Part shown: positions 16,924 to 26,771 of the stretch, in pieces | How positions within the stretch are numbered: the first letter of the stretch is position 1 | Layout: every line of letters starts with the position of its first letter | Source: Oceanobacillus alkalisoli | GTDB lineage: Bacteria; Bacillota; Bacilli; Bacillales; Amphibacillaceae | DNA length: 64,000 nt | Reading direction: 5' to 3' | Assembly (NCBI RefSeq): GCF_021556485.1 | Contig: NZ_JAKGBW010000013.1 | Coordinates: 1 to 64,000, forward strand | Notes under the pieces: generated by a model | The model's database searches: none | Told to the model about the DNA's origin: nothing | Seen by the model: the letters and a program-made list of their open reading frames with translations, nothing else | Program-made: the position numbers and the translations under genes

Positions 16924-18295
16924 ATGCTTGGATGGGTGCTTGTGGGATGTCTTGTTCGCTGTAGCGATAGTCCAAGTCAACGAATTTGTTATATTCTTTC
17001 ACAAAGGCAAGTTCGACGGTACCGGTTGGACCGTTACGTTGCTTGGATATAATGATTTCAATAATGTTTTGCTTTTCCGATTCGGAATCATAGTAATCAT
17101 CACGGTACAGGAAACCAACAATATCAGCATCCTGCTCAATACTTCCCGATTCCCGAAGGTCGGACATCATTGGGCGCTTATCTTGACGTGATTCAACGCC
17201 ACGAGAGAGCTGTGACAGTGCAATAAGCGGTACTTCCAGCTCTCTTGCCAATCCTTTTAGAGAACGGGATATTTCGGAAACTTCCTGTTGTCTATTTTCC
17301 TGGGAGCCGGCGCTTCCTTGAATGAGCTGTAAATAGTCAATCATAATCATTCCAAGGCCATGTTCTTGTTTTAACCGGCGGCATTTCGAACGGATTTCAC
17401 TTACCCGAATACCTGGTGTATCATCAATGAAAATCCCAGCATTCGATAAAGAGCCCATTGCCATTGTTAGCTTTCCCCAGTCATCTGCCTGCAACTGACC
17501 ACTCCTTAGCCGCTGGGAATCAATATTTCCCTCCGCACAGAGCATCCGCTGGACAAGCTGGTCCGCTCCCATCTCGAGACTGAAGATCGCAACGTTATTA
17601 TTCGTCTTTACGGCAACGTTTTGAGCAACGTTCAAGGCAAACGCGGTCTTACCGACGGAAGGACGGGCGGCGATAATAATCAAATCGTTTCGCTGGAACC
17701 CGCTCGTAATCCGGTCGAGTTCTTGGTAACCAGTCGGAACCCCAGTTACGTCTCCTTGATTTTCATGAAGCTGCTCGATTTTATCATAAACGTCAATAAG
17801 TACGTCTTTTATATTTTTAAAACCTTCACTGTTCTTTCTTCCGGAAACTTCAAGAATGGTCTTCTCCGCTTCATTTAAAACGTCATCGACTTCATCCTCG
17901 CGCTCAAATCCTGAAGTGACGATATCTGTTGCGGCACGAATGAGGCGGCGAAGCAATGCTTTCTCCTCTACAATCCGGCTATAGTATTCAATATTCGCAG
18001 CGGTCGGCACACTTTCAGCGACTTGCATGAGGTACGTAACCCCGCCTGCTTCTTCTAGCTGCTTCCGATCATTCAAATAAGTCGTAACGGTAATGACGTC
18101 GATTGGTTCACCCCGGTCCGCAAGCTGCAACATTGCAGCGAAGATCCGTTGATGACTCGCCCGGTAAAAGTCTTCCGGCATCAAAATTTCCGATGCACTG
18201 GTAAAGCTTTCCGGCTGCAAAAATACCGCTCCGATGACCGATTGTTCCGCTTCTATATTATGTGGTGGTGTACGGTTATTTAGTCCTTGATCCAT
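16922..18295 (-). CDS. dnaB: Replicative DNA helicase DnaB (B. subtilis DnaC)
   Basis: 457 residues from the ATG at 18295, which has GGAGG seven bases upstream and gives MDQGLNNRTPPHNIEAEQ, the family start; the frame is open ten codons further. N-terminal helicase-loader domain (about 10-110), linker, RecA-like domain with Walker A ARPSVGKTAFALN, Walker B region IMIDYLQLI, and R-finger region near the C-terminus (ISKQRNGPTGTVEL). Hexameric 5'-3' helicase that opens the fork and recruits primase. Next to rplI, as in relatives. Confidence 0.96.
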   Translation of the reverse strand: MDQGLNNRTPPHNIEAEQSVIGAVFLQPESFTSASEILMPEDFYRASHQRIFAAMLQLADRGEPIDVITVTTYLNDRKQLEEAGGVTYLMQVAESVPTAANIEYYSRIVEEKALLRRLIRAATDIVTSGFEREDEVDDVLNEAEKTILEVSGRKNSEGFKNIKDVLIDVYDKIEQLHENQGDVTGVPTGYQELDRITSGFQRNDLIIIAARPSVGKTAFALNVAQNVAVKTNNNVAIFSLEMGADQLVQRMLCAEGNIDSQRLRSGQLQADDWGKLTMAMGSLSNAGIFIDDTPGIRVSEIRSKCRRLKQEHGLGMIMIDYLQLIQGSAGSQENRQQEVSEISRSLKGLARELEVPLIALSQLSRGVESRQDKRPMMSDLRESGSIEQDADIVGFLYRDDYYDSESEKQNIIEIIISKQRNGPTGTVELAFVKEYNKFVDLDYRYSEQDIPQAPIQA

Positions 18296-18330
18296 GGTGG
18301 TTCCTCCTCTCTTATGTCGATTCATGAAGT

Positions 18331-18360
18331 AAAAAAGGACTCACGTGAGATTCGTGAGTC
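18331..18360 (-). terminator. Terminator upstream of dnaB, after rplI
   Basis: Stem GACTCACG / CGTGAGTC, seven-base loop, followed on the minus strand by six T's. Confidence 0.8.
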
Positions 18361-18431
18361 GCTGGGACGACTTTGTTCAGGGTTTTCTGGGACAGTTGCC
18401 CCCTCCCTTACGCCCCAAATTTTGGGACAAG

Positions 18432-18452
18432 TGCTCTGACCCCCATGTCCCA
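18432..18452 (-). repeat. Dispersed REP-like motif, copy 4
   Basis: Minus strand: TGGGACATGGGGGTCAGAGC, starting at the base after the rplI stop codon, exactly as copy 1 does at htrA. Together with the GGGACA at 18424 it can also form a hairpin. Confidence 0.7.
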
Positions 18453-18902
18453 TTATTTTTGTTCGGTGACGTGGACTTTGATGGATCCGGATACTTCTGG
18501 GTGGAGTTTGATTGGTATGGTTGTGTAGCCCAAAGCACGAATTGGTTCATCTAGTTCGATTTTACGTCTATCGATTTTATGTCCATAATCTTTCGCTAGC
18601 TTTTCAGCAATTTGTTTGCTTGTAATGGAGCCGAATAAGCGGCCGCCTTCCCCTGATTTCGCTTGTAATTCCACTGTTAAGTCAGCGAGTTTATCTTTTA
18701 ACTGGATTGCTTCCTCTTTTTCTTCTTGTTCTTGCTGTGCGCTCTTCCGTTTCTTTGCGTCGAGCGCTTTTAAGTTTCCTGGCGTTGCTTCAATCGCCAA
18801 TTTATTTTTTAGGAGATAGTTTCTTGCATAACCTTCTGCTACGTCTTTTACTTCTCCTTGCTTTCCTTTACCTTTTACATCTTTCACGAAAATTACTTTC
18901 AT
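18453..18902 (-). CDS. rplI: 50S ribosomal protein L9
   Basis: 149 residues, standard length. N-terminal L9 domain [32 protein letters not shown], long connecting helix (about 40-75), C-terminal domain ending in [10 protein letters not shown]. Binds domain V of 23S rRNA at the L1 stalk base. Its ATG overlaps the gdpP stop (ATGA), so it is coupled to gdpP. Confidence 0.97.
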   Translation of the reverse strand: MKVIFVKDVKGKGKQGEVKDVAEGYARNYLLKNKLAIEATPGNLKALDAKKRKSAQQEQEEKEEAIQLKDKLADLTVELQAKSGEGGRLFGSITSKQIAEKLAKDYGHKIDRRKIELDEPIRALGYTTIPIKLHPEVSGSIKVHVTEQK

Positions 18903-20875
18903 TCCGTTTCTCTCCCTTCGAAATATTCATCAATGATATCTTTTAATAATAATTCAACATCATGAACGGTCGTATCTTCTATTTGAGTTGCAGCGTTCGT
19001 TAAATGTCCACCGCCGTTCATTCGTTCCATTATAATCTGGACATTAATTTGTCCAAGCGAACGGGCACTGACACCAACCCGACCGTCATCGCGCTCAGAG
19101 ATTACAAAGGAGGCGGTCACTCCTGTCATCGTTAGAAGTGTATCAGCGGCTTGGGCAATCAATACAGGCCCGTACGTGTCCCCTGGCTCTGCAGCAACAA
19201 TGGCGATTTTTTCTCGGTATATTTCCGTTCGCTCGATTAATCTGCTGCGCTGCAAGTAAATACTGAGGTCTTCTTTTAATAACTGCTGAACAAGTACAGT
19301 ATCTGCACCCTTCGCCCTTAAGTAAGAGGCTGCATCAAAGGTACGGGAACCTGTCCTTAACGTAAAGCTTTTCGTATCTACTATAATACCAGATAACAGA
19401 GCGGTTGCTTCGAGCATTCTTAACTTGATTGTTTTTGGCTGGTATTCCAATAACTCTGTCACGAGTTCAGCGGTTGAAGACGCATATGGCTCCATATAAA
19501 CAAGTGTAGGGTTATCAATAAACTCTTCACCGCGGCGATGATGGTCAATCACCACTTTATATTCTGTCTTTGAAAGTAAAGCAGGTTCAGCGACCATTGA
19601 TGGTTTATGTGTATCAACGATAACAATTAAACTCTGGCTCGTCATAATATCCTCTGCCTGGTCTGGTTCGATAAATCGTGCCCAGAGCTCCTCGTCAGCC
19701 TGAATCGCATCGATTAAACGCTGTACACCTGTATCCACATCATCTGGGTCAAATACAATATAACCATCCACACCATTGGCTTTTGCAATATTTAAAATCC
19801 CAATCGCTGCACCAACTGAATCCATATCCGGTGATTTATGTCCCATAATAATGACATTATCGCTCACTTTCACAAGGTCTGTCATTGCATGAGAAATAAC
19901 TCGGGCACGGACGCGGGTCCGTTTTTCCATCGGATTTGTCTTTCCACCATAAAAACGAACCTTGCCGGCCTCATCCCGAATCGCCACTTGGTCCCCACCT
20001 CGGCCAAGCGCTAAGTCCAGACTCGATTGGGCAAGTTCACCAAGCTGTGGTAAAGGCACGTCCCCTTGGCCAACTCCGATACTTAGCGTGACATTCGTAC
20101 TCTGATCCCCGGTGATTTCCCGAATTTCATCCAAAATATCGAATTTCACTTCTTCTATTTGTCTTAAGATCTCCCTCGTTCCGATCGCGAGAAAACGTTC
20201 CTGAGAAGTCCGCTTCACATAAAGACCGTTCCGCTTCGCCCAATCATTAATTAGGGCAGTAACTTCTGAATTGAGCTGACTTTTTGACGTGTCATCCATT
20301 GGCAACGTGATATCTTCATAATTATCAAGGAAAATAACAAATAAAACCGTCTGATCGTTTTCATAAAGGATGCGTAATTGTTCTCGTTCGGTTTCATCAA
20401 TAAAGTAAATTAACCGCTCATTCTTATTAATCTTCGTGTGAAAATAATATTCATCCAATGGAATAATCGTATCATCTCGATCTTCTTTAATATCTGTAAT
20501 CAATTCTTCCGACAAGAAATTAAGGGAGGAACCAATCACTTCTGCTTCATCTGAATTAAATTGTCGCATATACGGATTTGCCCATTCAATTTTATAATTC
20601 TCATCGTAAAGCACAATTCCAAAAGGAAGCTCACTTAAAGCCTCTTTCCCTACCATCTTGACGCGGGTTGAAATTAGCTTGATTTCATTTTGCAGCTCTT
20701 CTATACGCTTATTTTCTTTATGCATACTATAAGCTAATGAAGTGAGCAGTAGAATGGTGCCTGCTATTCCAACTTTCCACTCATAATAAAAAAGGATGGC
20801 AAGCAAAATGGCGGATAGAATATAGATAATCCAAATATGATTTTCTAATAATCGCTTCCTTTTTATCTCCGGCAT
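18899..20875 (-). CDS. gdpP: GdpP (YybT) cyclic-di-AMP phosphodiesterase
   Basis: 658 residues, family length. Two membrane helices (about 13-50), a PAS-like haem-binding domain (about 80-150), a degenerate GGDEF domain (about 170-300) and a catalytic DHH/DHHA1 pair: [21 protein letters not shown] and [11 protein letters not shown]. It hydrolyses c-di-AMP to pApA and so affects potassium and osmolyte balance, cell-wall stress and beta-lactam tolerance. Between yybS and rplI, the conserved order. ATG with GGAGTG nine bases upstream. Confidence 0.95.
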   Translation of the reverse strand: MPEIKRKRLLENHIWIIYILSAILLAILFYYEWKVGIAGTILLLTSLAYSMHKENKRIEELQNEIKLISTRVKMVGKEALSELPFGIVLYDENYKIEWANPYMRQFNSDEAEVIGSSLNFLSEELITDIKEDRDDTIIPLDEYYFHTKINKNERLIYFIDETEREQLRILYENDQTVLFVIFLDNYEDITLPMDDTSKSQLNSEVTALINDWAKRNGLYVKRTSQERFLAIGTREILRQIEEVKFDILDEIREITGDQSTNVTLSIGVGQGDVPLPQLGELAQSSLDLALGRGGDQVAIRDEAGKVRFYGGKTNPMEKRTRVRARVISHAMTDLVKVSDNVIIMGHKSPDMDSVGAAIGILNIAKANGVDGYIVFDPDDVDTGVQRLIDAIQADEELWARFIEPDQAEDIMTSQSLIVIVDTHKPSMVAEPALLSKTEYKVVIDHHRRGEEFIDNPTLVYMEPYASSTAELVTELLEYQPKTIKLRMLEATALLSGIIVDTKSFTLRTGSRTFDAASYLRAKGADTVLVQQLLKEDLSIYLQRSRLIERTEIYREKIAIVAAEPGDTYGPVLIAQAADTLLTMTGVTASFVISERDDGRVGVSARSLGQINVQIIMERMNGGGHLTNAATQIEDTTVHDVELLLKDIIDEYFEGRETE

Positions 20876-20908
20876 AACTGTTCACTCCAATTTTGCTTCC
20901 GTTAAAAA

Positions 20909-21850
20909 TTATTTATTTTTTTGAAGGCGAGCCCTCAAATTTAATCCTATATCAATTATACCTAAGATCCTAGCGAAATAAAGGAGAAATATTGGAAACA
21001 GGATAGTTAGCACGATACTTGCAATAGGAATTACCTTCGACCACTTCTTATAATGCGTAAAGAAGAAGATGAATGAGAATCCTTGAATAACGAGTAACAT
21101 TTCTAAAATAATCAGTGCATTTTGCACACCAATAAACATAACACCGTTCGGATCAAGCGTGATAAAGGATGCAATAATGACGATTAAATAAAGCCAGATG
21201 ATAGACGTTGGTAATTTTAAATTACGAAATGGTGGAAAGTATAGTTTTTTATCTTCCATCCGGTTCAATACTTTATAACTAACCCACTGTACAAGAAACG
21301 CTAAAAATACCGCAATAATAGCAACGAAAGCTGGCATCAGGTTAACAAAGTAATGAATTTGCTCTATAAATAATGCTTCCATGTCTACGGATTCTTCGGA
21401 CTCGAGACCTACTCCTTCCATAAGAGAAATATACCAATCGACTTGCTCCGTTGCAATCGTTTCGATTTCTTGAACAAAACTCACTCCAAGAAGAACTTGC
21501 GTGAAAGCAAGCGTAAATAACAGGCCTCCGATAAAACCAAGCGTTCCATAAGCCCATGTTTCATAAGCGGTACGTTTTTTGTTAATCGCATGACCAATTA
21601 ACAACCCTACTGCTCCCATCATAAGGGTAAGTGGTAAGTATATAATCGTTAGAATCATACTAATAAGAGAAGCTATTGCTACGACAAGCAATCCTGGCTT
21701 AATTCCATGTCTTGATGTGTAAATGACAAAAGGCAGCGGGAGCAGAATCATCACAAAAGCTGATAAAATCGGTACTAATGTAACAAACAGGAGAATAAGG
21801 TAAACTCCTGTAATGAGTGCTCCTTCTGTCAGTTTTTTTGTATCGTTCAT
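20909..21850 (-). CDS. yybS: YybS-like membrane protein (DUF2232)
   Basis: About 313 residues with around seven or eight hydrophobic helices. It belongs to the DUF2232/YybS family, the usual neighbour of gdpP. The fold resembles ECF-type membrane components but substrate and role are unknown. There are two in-frame ATGs (21859 and 21850); AGAGGTG is only one base from the first and ten from the second, so the second is preferred. 33 bases upstream of gdpP, probably one operon with gdpP-rplI. Confidence 0.85.
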   Translation of the reverse strand: MNDTKKLTEGALITGVYLILLFVTLVPILSAFVMILLPLPFVIYTSRHGIKPGLLVVAIASLISMILTIIYLPLTLMMGAVGLLIGHAINKKRTAYETWAYGTLGFIGGLLFTLAFTQVLLGVSFVQEIETIATEQVDWYISLMEGVGLESEESVDMEALFIEQIHYFVNLMPAFVAIIAVFLAFLVQWVSYKVLNRMEDKKLYFPPFRNLKLPTSIIWLYLIVIIASFITLDPNGVMFIGVQNALIILEMLLVIQGFSFIFFFTHYKKWSKVIPIASIVLTILFPIFLLYFARILGIIDIGLNLRARLQKNK

Positions 21851-22037
21851 TTCTTGCATGCACCTCTGTTTTTTTAATTTATATTGTCCTCTTATCTTAA
21901 CATGAAAGCCTCTATTATTTCGTGGTTAACGTTCGTGAAATCCTTCAAGAGAATGTACTGCCTGTCACGATATGCTCTAGGAATTAATCATTTCGAAATG
22001 ACTCTCTACTTATTGCTTGTCGAAATTTCCCGAAATT

Positions 22038-22051
22038 ATTTCCCGGGTAAT
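22038..22051. promoter_or_regulatory. Noc-binding site (near consensus)
   Basis: ATTTCCCGGGTAAT differs at one position from the Noc site ATTTCCCGGGAAAT known from B. subtilis. A degenerate half (ATTTCCCGAAAT) lies at 22025. noc itself is in this window at 31968. Confidence 0.55.
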
Positions 22052-22066
22052 ATTTTTTAGCAGATT

Positions 22067-22182
22067 AATGAATTTCATAATATGTATTTAATGCTTCACC
22101 ATCACCATATGTAGTTGAGTTGGTTCGTTCCCAACTACATATGGTGATGGGAAAGCCGACATTGGTAATTATGAAATTCATT
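22067..22182 (-). repeat. MITE-like repeat A, copy 1
   Basis: 116 bp with 15-bp terminal inverted repeats AATGAATTTCATAAT and a central hairpin CCATCACCATATGTAGTTG / CAACTACATATGGTGATGG. It is flanked by CAGATT at 22061-22066 and 22183-22188, which looks like a target duplication. Opposite orientation to copies at 28488 and 35854. Confidence 0.75.
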
Positions 22183-22309
22183 CAGATTACTGAATTATCC
22201 AATTCAATTGGTGATTTCCCTGTTGAAATTTCAGCCACAATCAAAGCATTTATTTGGGATATCATCTATAATTATAATGTATAAGTATGTTTACATAAGG
22301 ATGGAGCCC

Positions 22310-22807
22310 ATGATTCTCATAGATGCATTTATTAATAGTCTAAAATTGCCTAATAAAAATGCGATGTTCAAGCTAAACCGGATCAGTATGGATATCGTTG
22401 TTTTTTACTTATTTATTTTAATTTTTATCGTCTCTATTCCACATCTCGTCCTTCAGCTCCGGAGCACAGAGGGGCTCGCTGGCGGGTTACCTGTGATTTT
22501 AAAATTGATTTATTTCTTTATGTTCTATTATCTGCCATTAACAATCGCTGTATTCTTGTTTATTTCTGTAATGGCGTATGTTGGAATCGGAATGGCGAAA
22601 CTGATGAAGAGAAAGTTAAGGTATCAGATCATTTGGAAGCTGCTTGCTTTCACAACGACGATTCCTTTCTTCGCATATATGCTGCTCGCATCATTTTTAC
22701 CAATCTCTGATAAATATTTGTTCCTTGCGATTATCTATTCTCTCGTTCTATTAATTTTAATGATCTTGAAGTATCCGAAGCGGAGAGTACGGAAGAAGAA
22801 CAAATAA
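22310..22807 (+). CDS. Small multi-spanning membrane protein, unknown function
   Basis: 165 residues from ATG 22310 (AAGGA eight bases upstream; the frame is open further, but without a ribosome site). About four hydrophobic segments, around 24-46, 62-90, 107-128 and 136-156, with a basic C-terminus (RRVRKKNK). The start, FINSLKLPNKNAMFKLNRIS then a long helix, resembles the beginning of DUF1189 membrane proteins, but it is shorter and I would not assign it firmly. The stop codon is the start of repeat B copy 1. Confidence 0.6.
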   Translation: MILIDAFINSLKLPNKNAMFKLNRISMDIVVFYLFILIFIVSIPHLVLQLRSTEGLAGGLPVILKLIYFFMFYYLPLTIAVFLFISVMAYVGIGMAKLMKRKLRYQIIWKLLAFTTTIPFFAYMLLASFLPISDKYLFLAIIYSLVLLILMILKYPKRRVRKKNK

Positions 22808-22954
22808 AGTGAAACTTCACTCTGGGGGTTCCTTACTTCCCCACAGAGTGTCAGTTGAACAGAATCAGGGATTTACGGACTGTTATCTCCCACTTTCACA
22901 TTTGAGTTCCTCTCATGTTTAGAGCTAGGGGATTACAGACCGTTGATGTGTGGT
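22804..22954 (+). repeat. Structured repeat B, copy 1
   Basis: Begins ATAAAGTGAAACTTCA and ends near GACCGTTGATGTG. Hairpin 1 pairs CACTCTGGGG with CCCCACAGAGTG (short internal bulge); hairpin 2 brings ACGGACTGT against ACAGACCGT. The first bases are the stop codon of the preceding gene. Three other copies: 28690, 29984, and a truncated one at 54469. Confidence 0.8.
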
Positions 22955-22982
22955 AATTTTTTCAAATGGAGGTATCAGTAAA

Positions 22983-23618
22983 ATTCATACGAAACAATTA
23001 TTCATCTATATTCTTTCAGTCTCATTAAATGCGTTAGGTAATAGTTTCATGATTGTAGCGAACTTCGGAAGTGCACCGTGGACTTCTGCAGGGGAAAACT
23101 TAGCATATATCTTACCATTTTCCGTTGGAGTTTGTGTCATTATTTTACATATGTTTTCTTTTCTGCTTAGTTATTTGATGAACGTAAGACTTAGTTTAAA
23201 AATGATTGGACAAAGTCTCATTCTCGCCTTTATTTTTGGAGGTTTTATTGATTTATTCTTATACCTCCATCAATCAATCTACATTCCAGGTGATACGTTC
23301 ATACGCGGTTTGTATTTGTTTGTTGGCCTTAATTTTATTGCCATCGGCGTCAGTATTTATTTCCAAGCTGGCTCGATTTACTTACCGACGGACTATTTAT
23401 TGAAAGCATTCGGTAAGTTGATGAAAAATTATACAGTCGGAAATATTTTATTTACGGCTGTGCCATTATTCATTAGTATTGGTATTATTTTATATCGATC
23501 TGAAATGTCCGGGATTGGTATTGGTACTTTATTCTTTATGTTTGGACTCGGATTTTTAATGGATGTGTATAACCGGCTGATTCGTATTCGAAACATGGAA
23601 GTGAGTAGCAGTAATTAG
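22983..23618 (+). CDS. YczE/YitT-type integral membrane protein
   Basis: About 211 residues, five to six membrane helices. Visible family features are an N-terminal LNALGNSFMIVANFGSAPWTSAGENLA, which is the YczE/YyaS signature (small amphipathic loop with G-S-x-P-W), and a mid-protein GGFIDLFLYL. Role unknown; B. subtilis YczE is linked to surfactin production. Start uncertain: a GTG at 22950 lies inside repeat B and has no ribosome site, while GGAGG at 22968-22972 is followed ten bases later by ATT (22983). I give the latter and flag it. Confidence 0.7.
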   Translation: MHTKQLFIYILSVSLNALGNSFMIVANFGSAPWTSAGENLAYILPFSVGVCVIILHMFSFLLSYLMNVRLSLKMIGQSLILAFIFGGFIDLFLYLHQSIYIPGDTFIRGLYLFVGLNFIAIGVSIYFQAGSIYLPTDYLLKAFGKLMKNYTVGNILFTAVPLFISIGIILYRSEMSGIGIGTLFFMFGLGFLMDVYNRLIRIRNMEVSSSN

Positions 23619-23632
23619 AAAAGAAAAAACAA

Positions 23633-23673
23633 AGACACCTCAAAACGAAAGAATAACGTTTTGAGGTGTTTTT
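23633..23673. terminator. Bidirectional terminator between the YczE-like gene and rpsR
   Basis: Stem ACACCTCAAAACG / ACGTTTTGAGGTGT with T's on both strands, between convergent genes. Confidence 0.9.
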
Positions 23674-23676
23674 GTA

Positions 23677-23910
23677 TTACTCCGCAACAAATGGCAGAAG
23701 TGCCATTTGGCGAGCACGTTTAATAGCTACTGTAAGTTTACGCTGATATTTTGCAGATGTTCCAGTTACACGACGAGGAAGAATTTTTCCACGTTCGGAA
23801 ATGAAACGTCTTAATAAATCAACATCTTTATAATCGATATAGGTAATACCGTTAGCTGTGAAGTAACATACTTTACGGCGTCTACCACCACGTCCGCGAC
23901 GAGCTGCCAT
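23677..23910 (-). CDS. rpsR: 30S ribosomal protein S18
   Basis: 77 residues, standard length. [14 protein letters not shown] start, [35 protein letters not shown] core. Binds next to S6 on the platform of the 30S subunit. Third gene of rpsF-ssb-rpsR. Confidence 0.97.
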   Translation of the reverse strand: MAARRGRGGRRRKVCYFTANGITYIDYKDVDLLRRFISERGKILPRRVTGTSAKYQRKLTVAIKRARQMALLPFVAE

Positions 23911-24004
23911 GAGCGATTACCTCCTTCTCTTAAATGTAAATTATATAATCGATTGTTCATTACGAACAGTTAAGTTAACTCTTTATTAGCCATTCTAACC
24001 AATG

Positions 24005-24541
24005 TTAGAATGGTAAGTCATCATCTGAAATGTCAATCGGTTCTCCATTATTGCGGAATGGATCTTCCGTTGCTTGACCTTGACTCTGACCTTGGCCTTG
24101 GTTTTGGTTCGGGCTTGGTTGGAACTGGCCTTGTCCACCAAACTGATTCTGGTTTTGATTTTGAAATTGGTTCTGGTTCGGCTGGTATCCTGGTGCACCA
24201 CCGCCTCTATCTTGAGAAGCATTTTTTGACTCCAGGAATTGGATGCTATCTGCAACAACTTCTGTTACAAAAACGGTCTTACCATCCTGACCTTCATACG
24301 TACGTGTTTGCAAACGACCATCGACACCGATCAAACTACCCTTTCTCATAAAGTTTGCAAGGTTTTCCGCTTGGCGGCGCCATACGACACCATTAATGAA
24401 ATCTGCTTCACGTTCTCCCTGCTGATTAGAAAAAGGACGATTCACTGCGACAGTGAAGTTAGCCACTGCTATTCCGTTTGGTGTATAACGTAAATCAGGA
24501 TCCCTTGTTAACCTGCCTACTAATACGACACGATTTAACAT
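24005..24541 (-). CDS. ssb: Single-stranded DNA-binding protein
   Basis: 178 residues from ATG 24541 (GGAG eight bases upstream; frame open three codons further). OB fold in residues 1-110 ([23 protein letters not shown]), a long Gln/Asn/Gly-rich linker (about 112-165), and the acidic tip DDDLPF that docks RecG, PriA, RecQ and others. Essential single-strand binding protein, between rpsF and rpsR as in most Firmicutes. Confidence 0.96.
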   Translation of the reverse strand: MLNRVVLVGRLTRDPDLRYTPNGIAVANFTVAVNRPFSNQQGEREADFINGVVWRRQAENLANFMRKGSLIGVDGRLQTRTYEGQDGKTVFVTEVVADSIQFLESKNASQDRGGGAPGYQPNQNQFQNQNQNQFGGQGQFQPSPNQNQGQGQSQGQATEDPFRNNGEPIDISDDDLPF

Positions 24542-24556
24542 CAGAACCACTCCTTA

Positions 24557-24844
24557 TTATTGTTCATCTCGAATTACCATATGACGGACAATATCATCAG
24601 AGAACTTAGCTAGACGGTCGAATTCGTTAACTGCTTCTTCACCGCCAGTGAAGTTAATGACAACATAGTATCCATCACGATATTCATTGATTTCATAAGC
24701 AAGACGACGCTTGCCCTTCTCATCAACTTTTGTGATTTCCGCGCCATTATCAGTTAGAATTTTGTTGAAACGCTCAATTAGGTTTGTTTGCGCCTCTTCT
24801 TCGATATCTGGGCGGATGATATACATAATTTCATATTTGTTCAT
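24557..24844 (-). CDS. rpsF: 30S ribosomal protein S6
   Basis: 95 residues. [17 protein letters not shown] start, [20 protein letters not shown] core, ending MVIRDEQ. Forms a heterodimer with S18. First gene of the rpsF-ssb-rpsR operon, with ATG after GGAGGTG. Confidence 0.97.
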   Translation of the reverse strand: MNKYEIMYIIRPDIEEEAQTNLIERFNKILTDNGAEITKVDEKGKRRLAYEINEYRDGYYVVINFTGGEEAVNEFDRLAKFSDDIVRHMVIRDEQ

Positions 24845-24849
24845 CCGTT

Positions 24850-24905
24850 ACACCTCCTTTTGGTCTTAGCGGCTTCCAGTAATTTTCTGGGAGCAAGGAG
24901 CAATT
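24850..24905 (-). promoter_or_regulatory. rpsF leader, probable S6:S18-binding RNA
   Basis: On the minus strand the leader holds a hairpin built from CTCCCAG..CTGG and then GAAGCCGCTAAGACC directly ahead of the ribosome site. A CCG-containing bulge next to a short hairpin is the hallmark of the known S6:S18 autoregulatory RNA. Assigned from memory of the motif, not by model search. Confidence 0.45.
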
Positions 24906-25001
24906 TATAAAATATAATTACTCACAATAAGATATTATAACAAACTATTCTACTTTAAACAAGGTTTCGAGATCCCTTTTTTTACGTTTATTCACGGAAT
25001 T

Positions 25002-26102
25002 TTATACATTAAAGCGGAAATGGATAACATCGCCGTCCTGAACGATATAATCTTTCCCTTCTAAACGAATTCTTCCTTTTTCTCTAGCTACTGCCATTGA
25101 ACCTGCTTCTAGCAAATCATCATAGGATACCGTTTCAGCACGGATAAACCCTCTCTCAAAGTCCGTATGGATAATTCCAGCTGCTTGTGGTGCTTTAATT
25201 CCTTTTCTAAATGTCCAGGCGCGCACTTCCTGCTCACCTGCAGTGAAATATGTTCCAAAGCCTAATAAGTTGTACGAGGCTTTAATCAGTTTATCAAGGC
25301 CTGATTCTGCAATACCTAGCTCTTCCAGGAACATATTTTTCTCGTCGGGCTCCAGTTCAGCAATCTCTTCTTCAATTTTTGCACAAACGACAATTACCTC
25401 CGCATTTTCCTCTGCCGCATAATCTTTTACCTTCTGCACAAATTCATTCGCATCAGAATCAGCAACTTCATCTTCACTCACATTCGCAACATAAAGGATC
25501 GGTTTATTTGTAAGGAGATGCAGCCCTTTCACAATTTTATCCTGGTCTTCATTGAATTCGACTGTACGTGCTGGCTTGTCATTTTCGAGTGCTTCTTTCA
25601 GCTTTGTTAACACTTCTAATTCCTGTAAAGAATCCTTATCTTTCTGTCTTGCCAGCTTTTCCACACGCTGATAACGTTTCTCTACTGTTTCCAAGTCTGC
25701 TAAAATCAACTCCAGATTAATGATTTCGATATCATCAATCGGATCAACTTTTCCAGACACGTGAGTAATGTTCTCATCTTCAAAACAGCGGACGACCTGG
25801 CAAATGGCGTCCACTTGACGAATATGGGAAAGGAATTGGTTACCAAGTCCTTCTCCTTTACTTGCCCCTTTTACAATTCCTGCGATATCGGTAAATTCAA
25901 AAGCTGTCGGTACCGTCTTCTTTGGTTTTACAAGTTCGGTTAATTTATCTAGACGCTCATCAGGTACTTCCACTACACCGACGTTTGGATCGATTGTTGC
26001 GAACGGATAGTTTGCAGCTTCGACCCCTGCCTGTGTAATTGCGTTGAATAATGTAGATTTTCCAACGTTCGGAAGCCCAACGATTCCTGCTGTAAGGCTC
26101 AT
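25002..26102 (-). CDS. ychF: Redox-regulated ATPase/GTPase YchF
   Basis: 366 residues, family length. Obg-like fold: G1 GLPNVGKSTLFNAI, G3 DIAGIVKGASKGEGLGN, then a coiled-coil insert (about 130-200) and C-terminal TGS domain (about 280-366, starting RAWTFRKG, ending DGDVIHFRFNV). The family prefers ATP, binds ribosomes and is linked to oxidative stress. Upstream of rpsF-ssb-rpsR in the standard order. Clear AAGGAG before ATG. Confidence 0.96.
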   Translation of the reverse strand: MSLTAGIVGLPNVGKSTLFNAITQAGVEAANYPFATIDPNVGVVEVPDERLDKLTELVKPKKTVPTAFEFTDIAGIVKGASKGEGLGNQFLSHIRQVDAICQVVRCFEDENITHVSGKVDPIDDIEIINLELILADLETVEKRYQRVEKLARQKDKDSLQELEVLTKLKEALENDKPARTVEFNEDQDKIVKGLHLLTNKPILYVANVSEDEVADSDANEFVQKVKDYAAEENAEVIVVCAKIEEEIAELEPDEKNMFLEELGIAESGLDKLIKASYNLLGFGTYFTAGEQEVRAWTFRKGIKAPQAAGIIHTDFERGFIRAETVSYDDLLEAGSMAVAREKGRIRLEGKDYIVQDGDVIHFRFNV

Positions 26103-26413
26103 TAAAATTCCACTCCTTAAGGATTTCTTTCGTCACGAACGCGTTCGTTACTCCAATTATAGTATAAGTAATCGGAAAAAGAAAAAACTAAAAAAAGAAA
26201 AATAGGTAACAAGTTTGTACCTACTTTTGTCATTTGCATGCCATATTTACGTTTTCCTTGACTACTCCTCTATTATCATACTATCTTTTTGGGATGTTTA
26301 TCAAATATAGATGATTTATAAAAGGTTTTAAAACAACACATTACAAGAACCAAGCCTTCCATTAGTTCGAATGAAAAGAAAAAATAATATGCTATTTAAA
26401 CCGTATAGACACT
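26103..26413. other. Gap between ychF and the DUF951 gene
   Basis: No gene seen. It holds the ychF promoter region (TATAAT at 26156-26161 on the minus strand), a 14-bp perfect palindrome ACGAACGCGTTCGT at 26134-26147, and a small inverted repeat AGGTA-N9-TACCT near 26203. Confidence 0.5.
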
Positions 26414-26449
26414 AAAACAGCTAACAAAATTGACTGTTAGCTGTTTTTA
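26414..26449 (-). terminator. Terminator after the DUF951 gene
   Basis: Stem AAAACAGCTAACA / TGTTAGCTGTTTT with an 8-base loop, A-run/T-run on the two sides. Confidence 0.85.
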
Positions 26450-26490
26450 GAGCCTTTTGTATTAATATCGTTCAAACCCTCTATCCAAAT

Positions 26491-26685
26491 TTATTCCGCT
26501 TTTTCGAGGACTTTTTTAAGTTTTTTCGTGAACTCCCGACGAGGGATCATGACACTGTGGTCGCAGCCTTGGCATTTGATACGGATATCCATGCCCATGC
26601 GGATGATTTTCCAGCGGTTTTCTCCACAAGGATGTGGTTTTTTCATTTCAACAATATCATTTAAAGTAAATTCTTTATCCGCCAA
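26491..26685 (-). CDS. DUF951 family protein (YyzM-type)
   Basis: 64 residues from TTG 26685, which follows AAAGGAGG at normal distance and gives ADKEFTLNDIVEMKKPHPCG; the upstream open frame has no ribosome site. CxxC-like arrangement: HPCG, and CQGCDHSVMIPRREF, suggests a small zinc-binding fold. DUF951 proteins are always found near ychF/mscS by the origin; function unknown. The frame is only 85 bases downstream of the transporter gene's stop codon, and probably co-transcribed with it. Confidence 0.82.
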   Translation of the reverse strand: MADKEFTLNDIVEMKKPHPCGENRWKIIRMGMDIRIKCQGCDHSVMIPRREFTKKLKKVLEKAE

Positions 26686-26771
26686 TCTGATTCCTCCTTT
26701 GATAGATCTTACAACGCAAATGTGCTCTTTCCTTATTATACCTGTGTTTGTGCCTCTGTTACAATTAAAAT

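Noticed and set aside
18338-18360. CACGTGAG inverted repeat upstream of dnaB as an operator
   Set aside because: It is the stem of a terminator with a T run on the minus strand.
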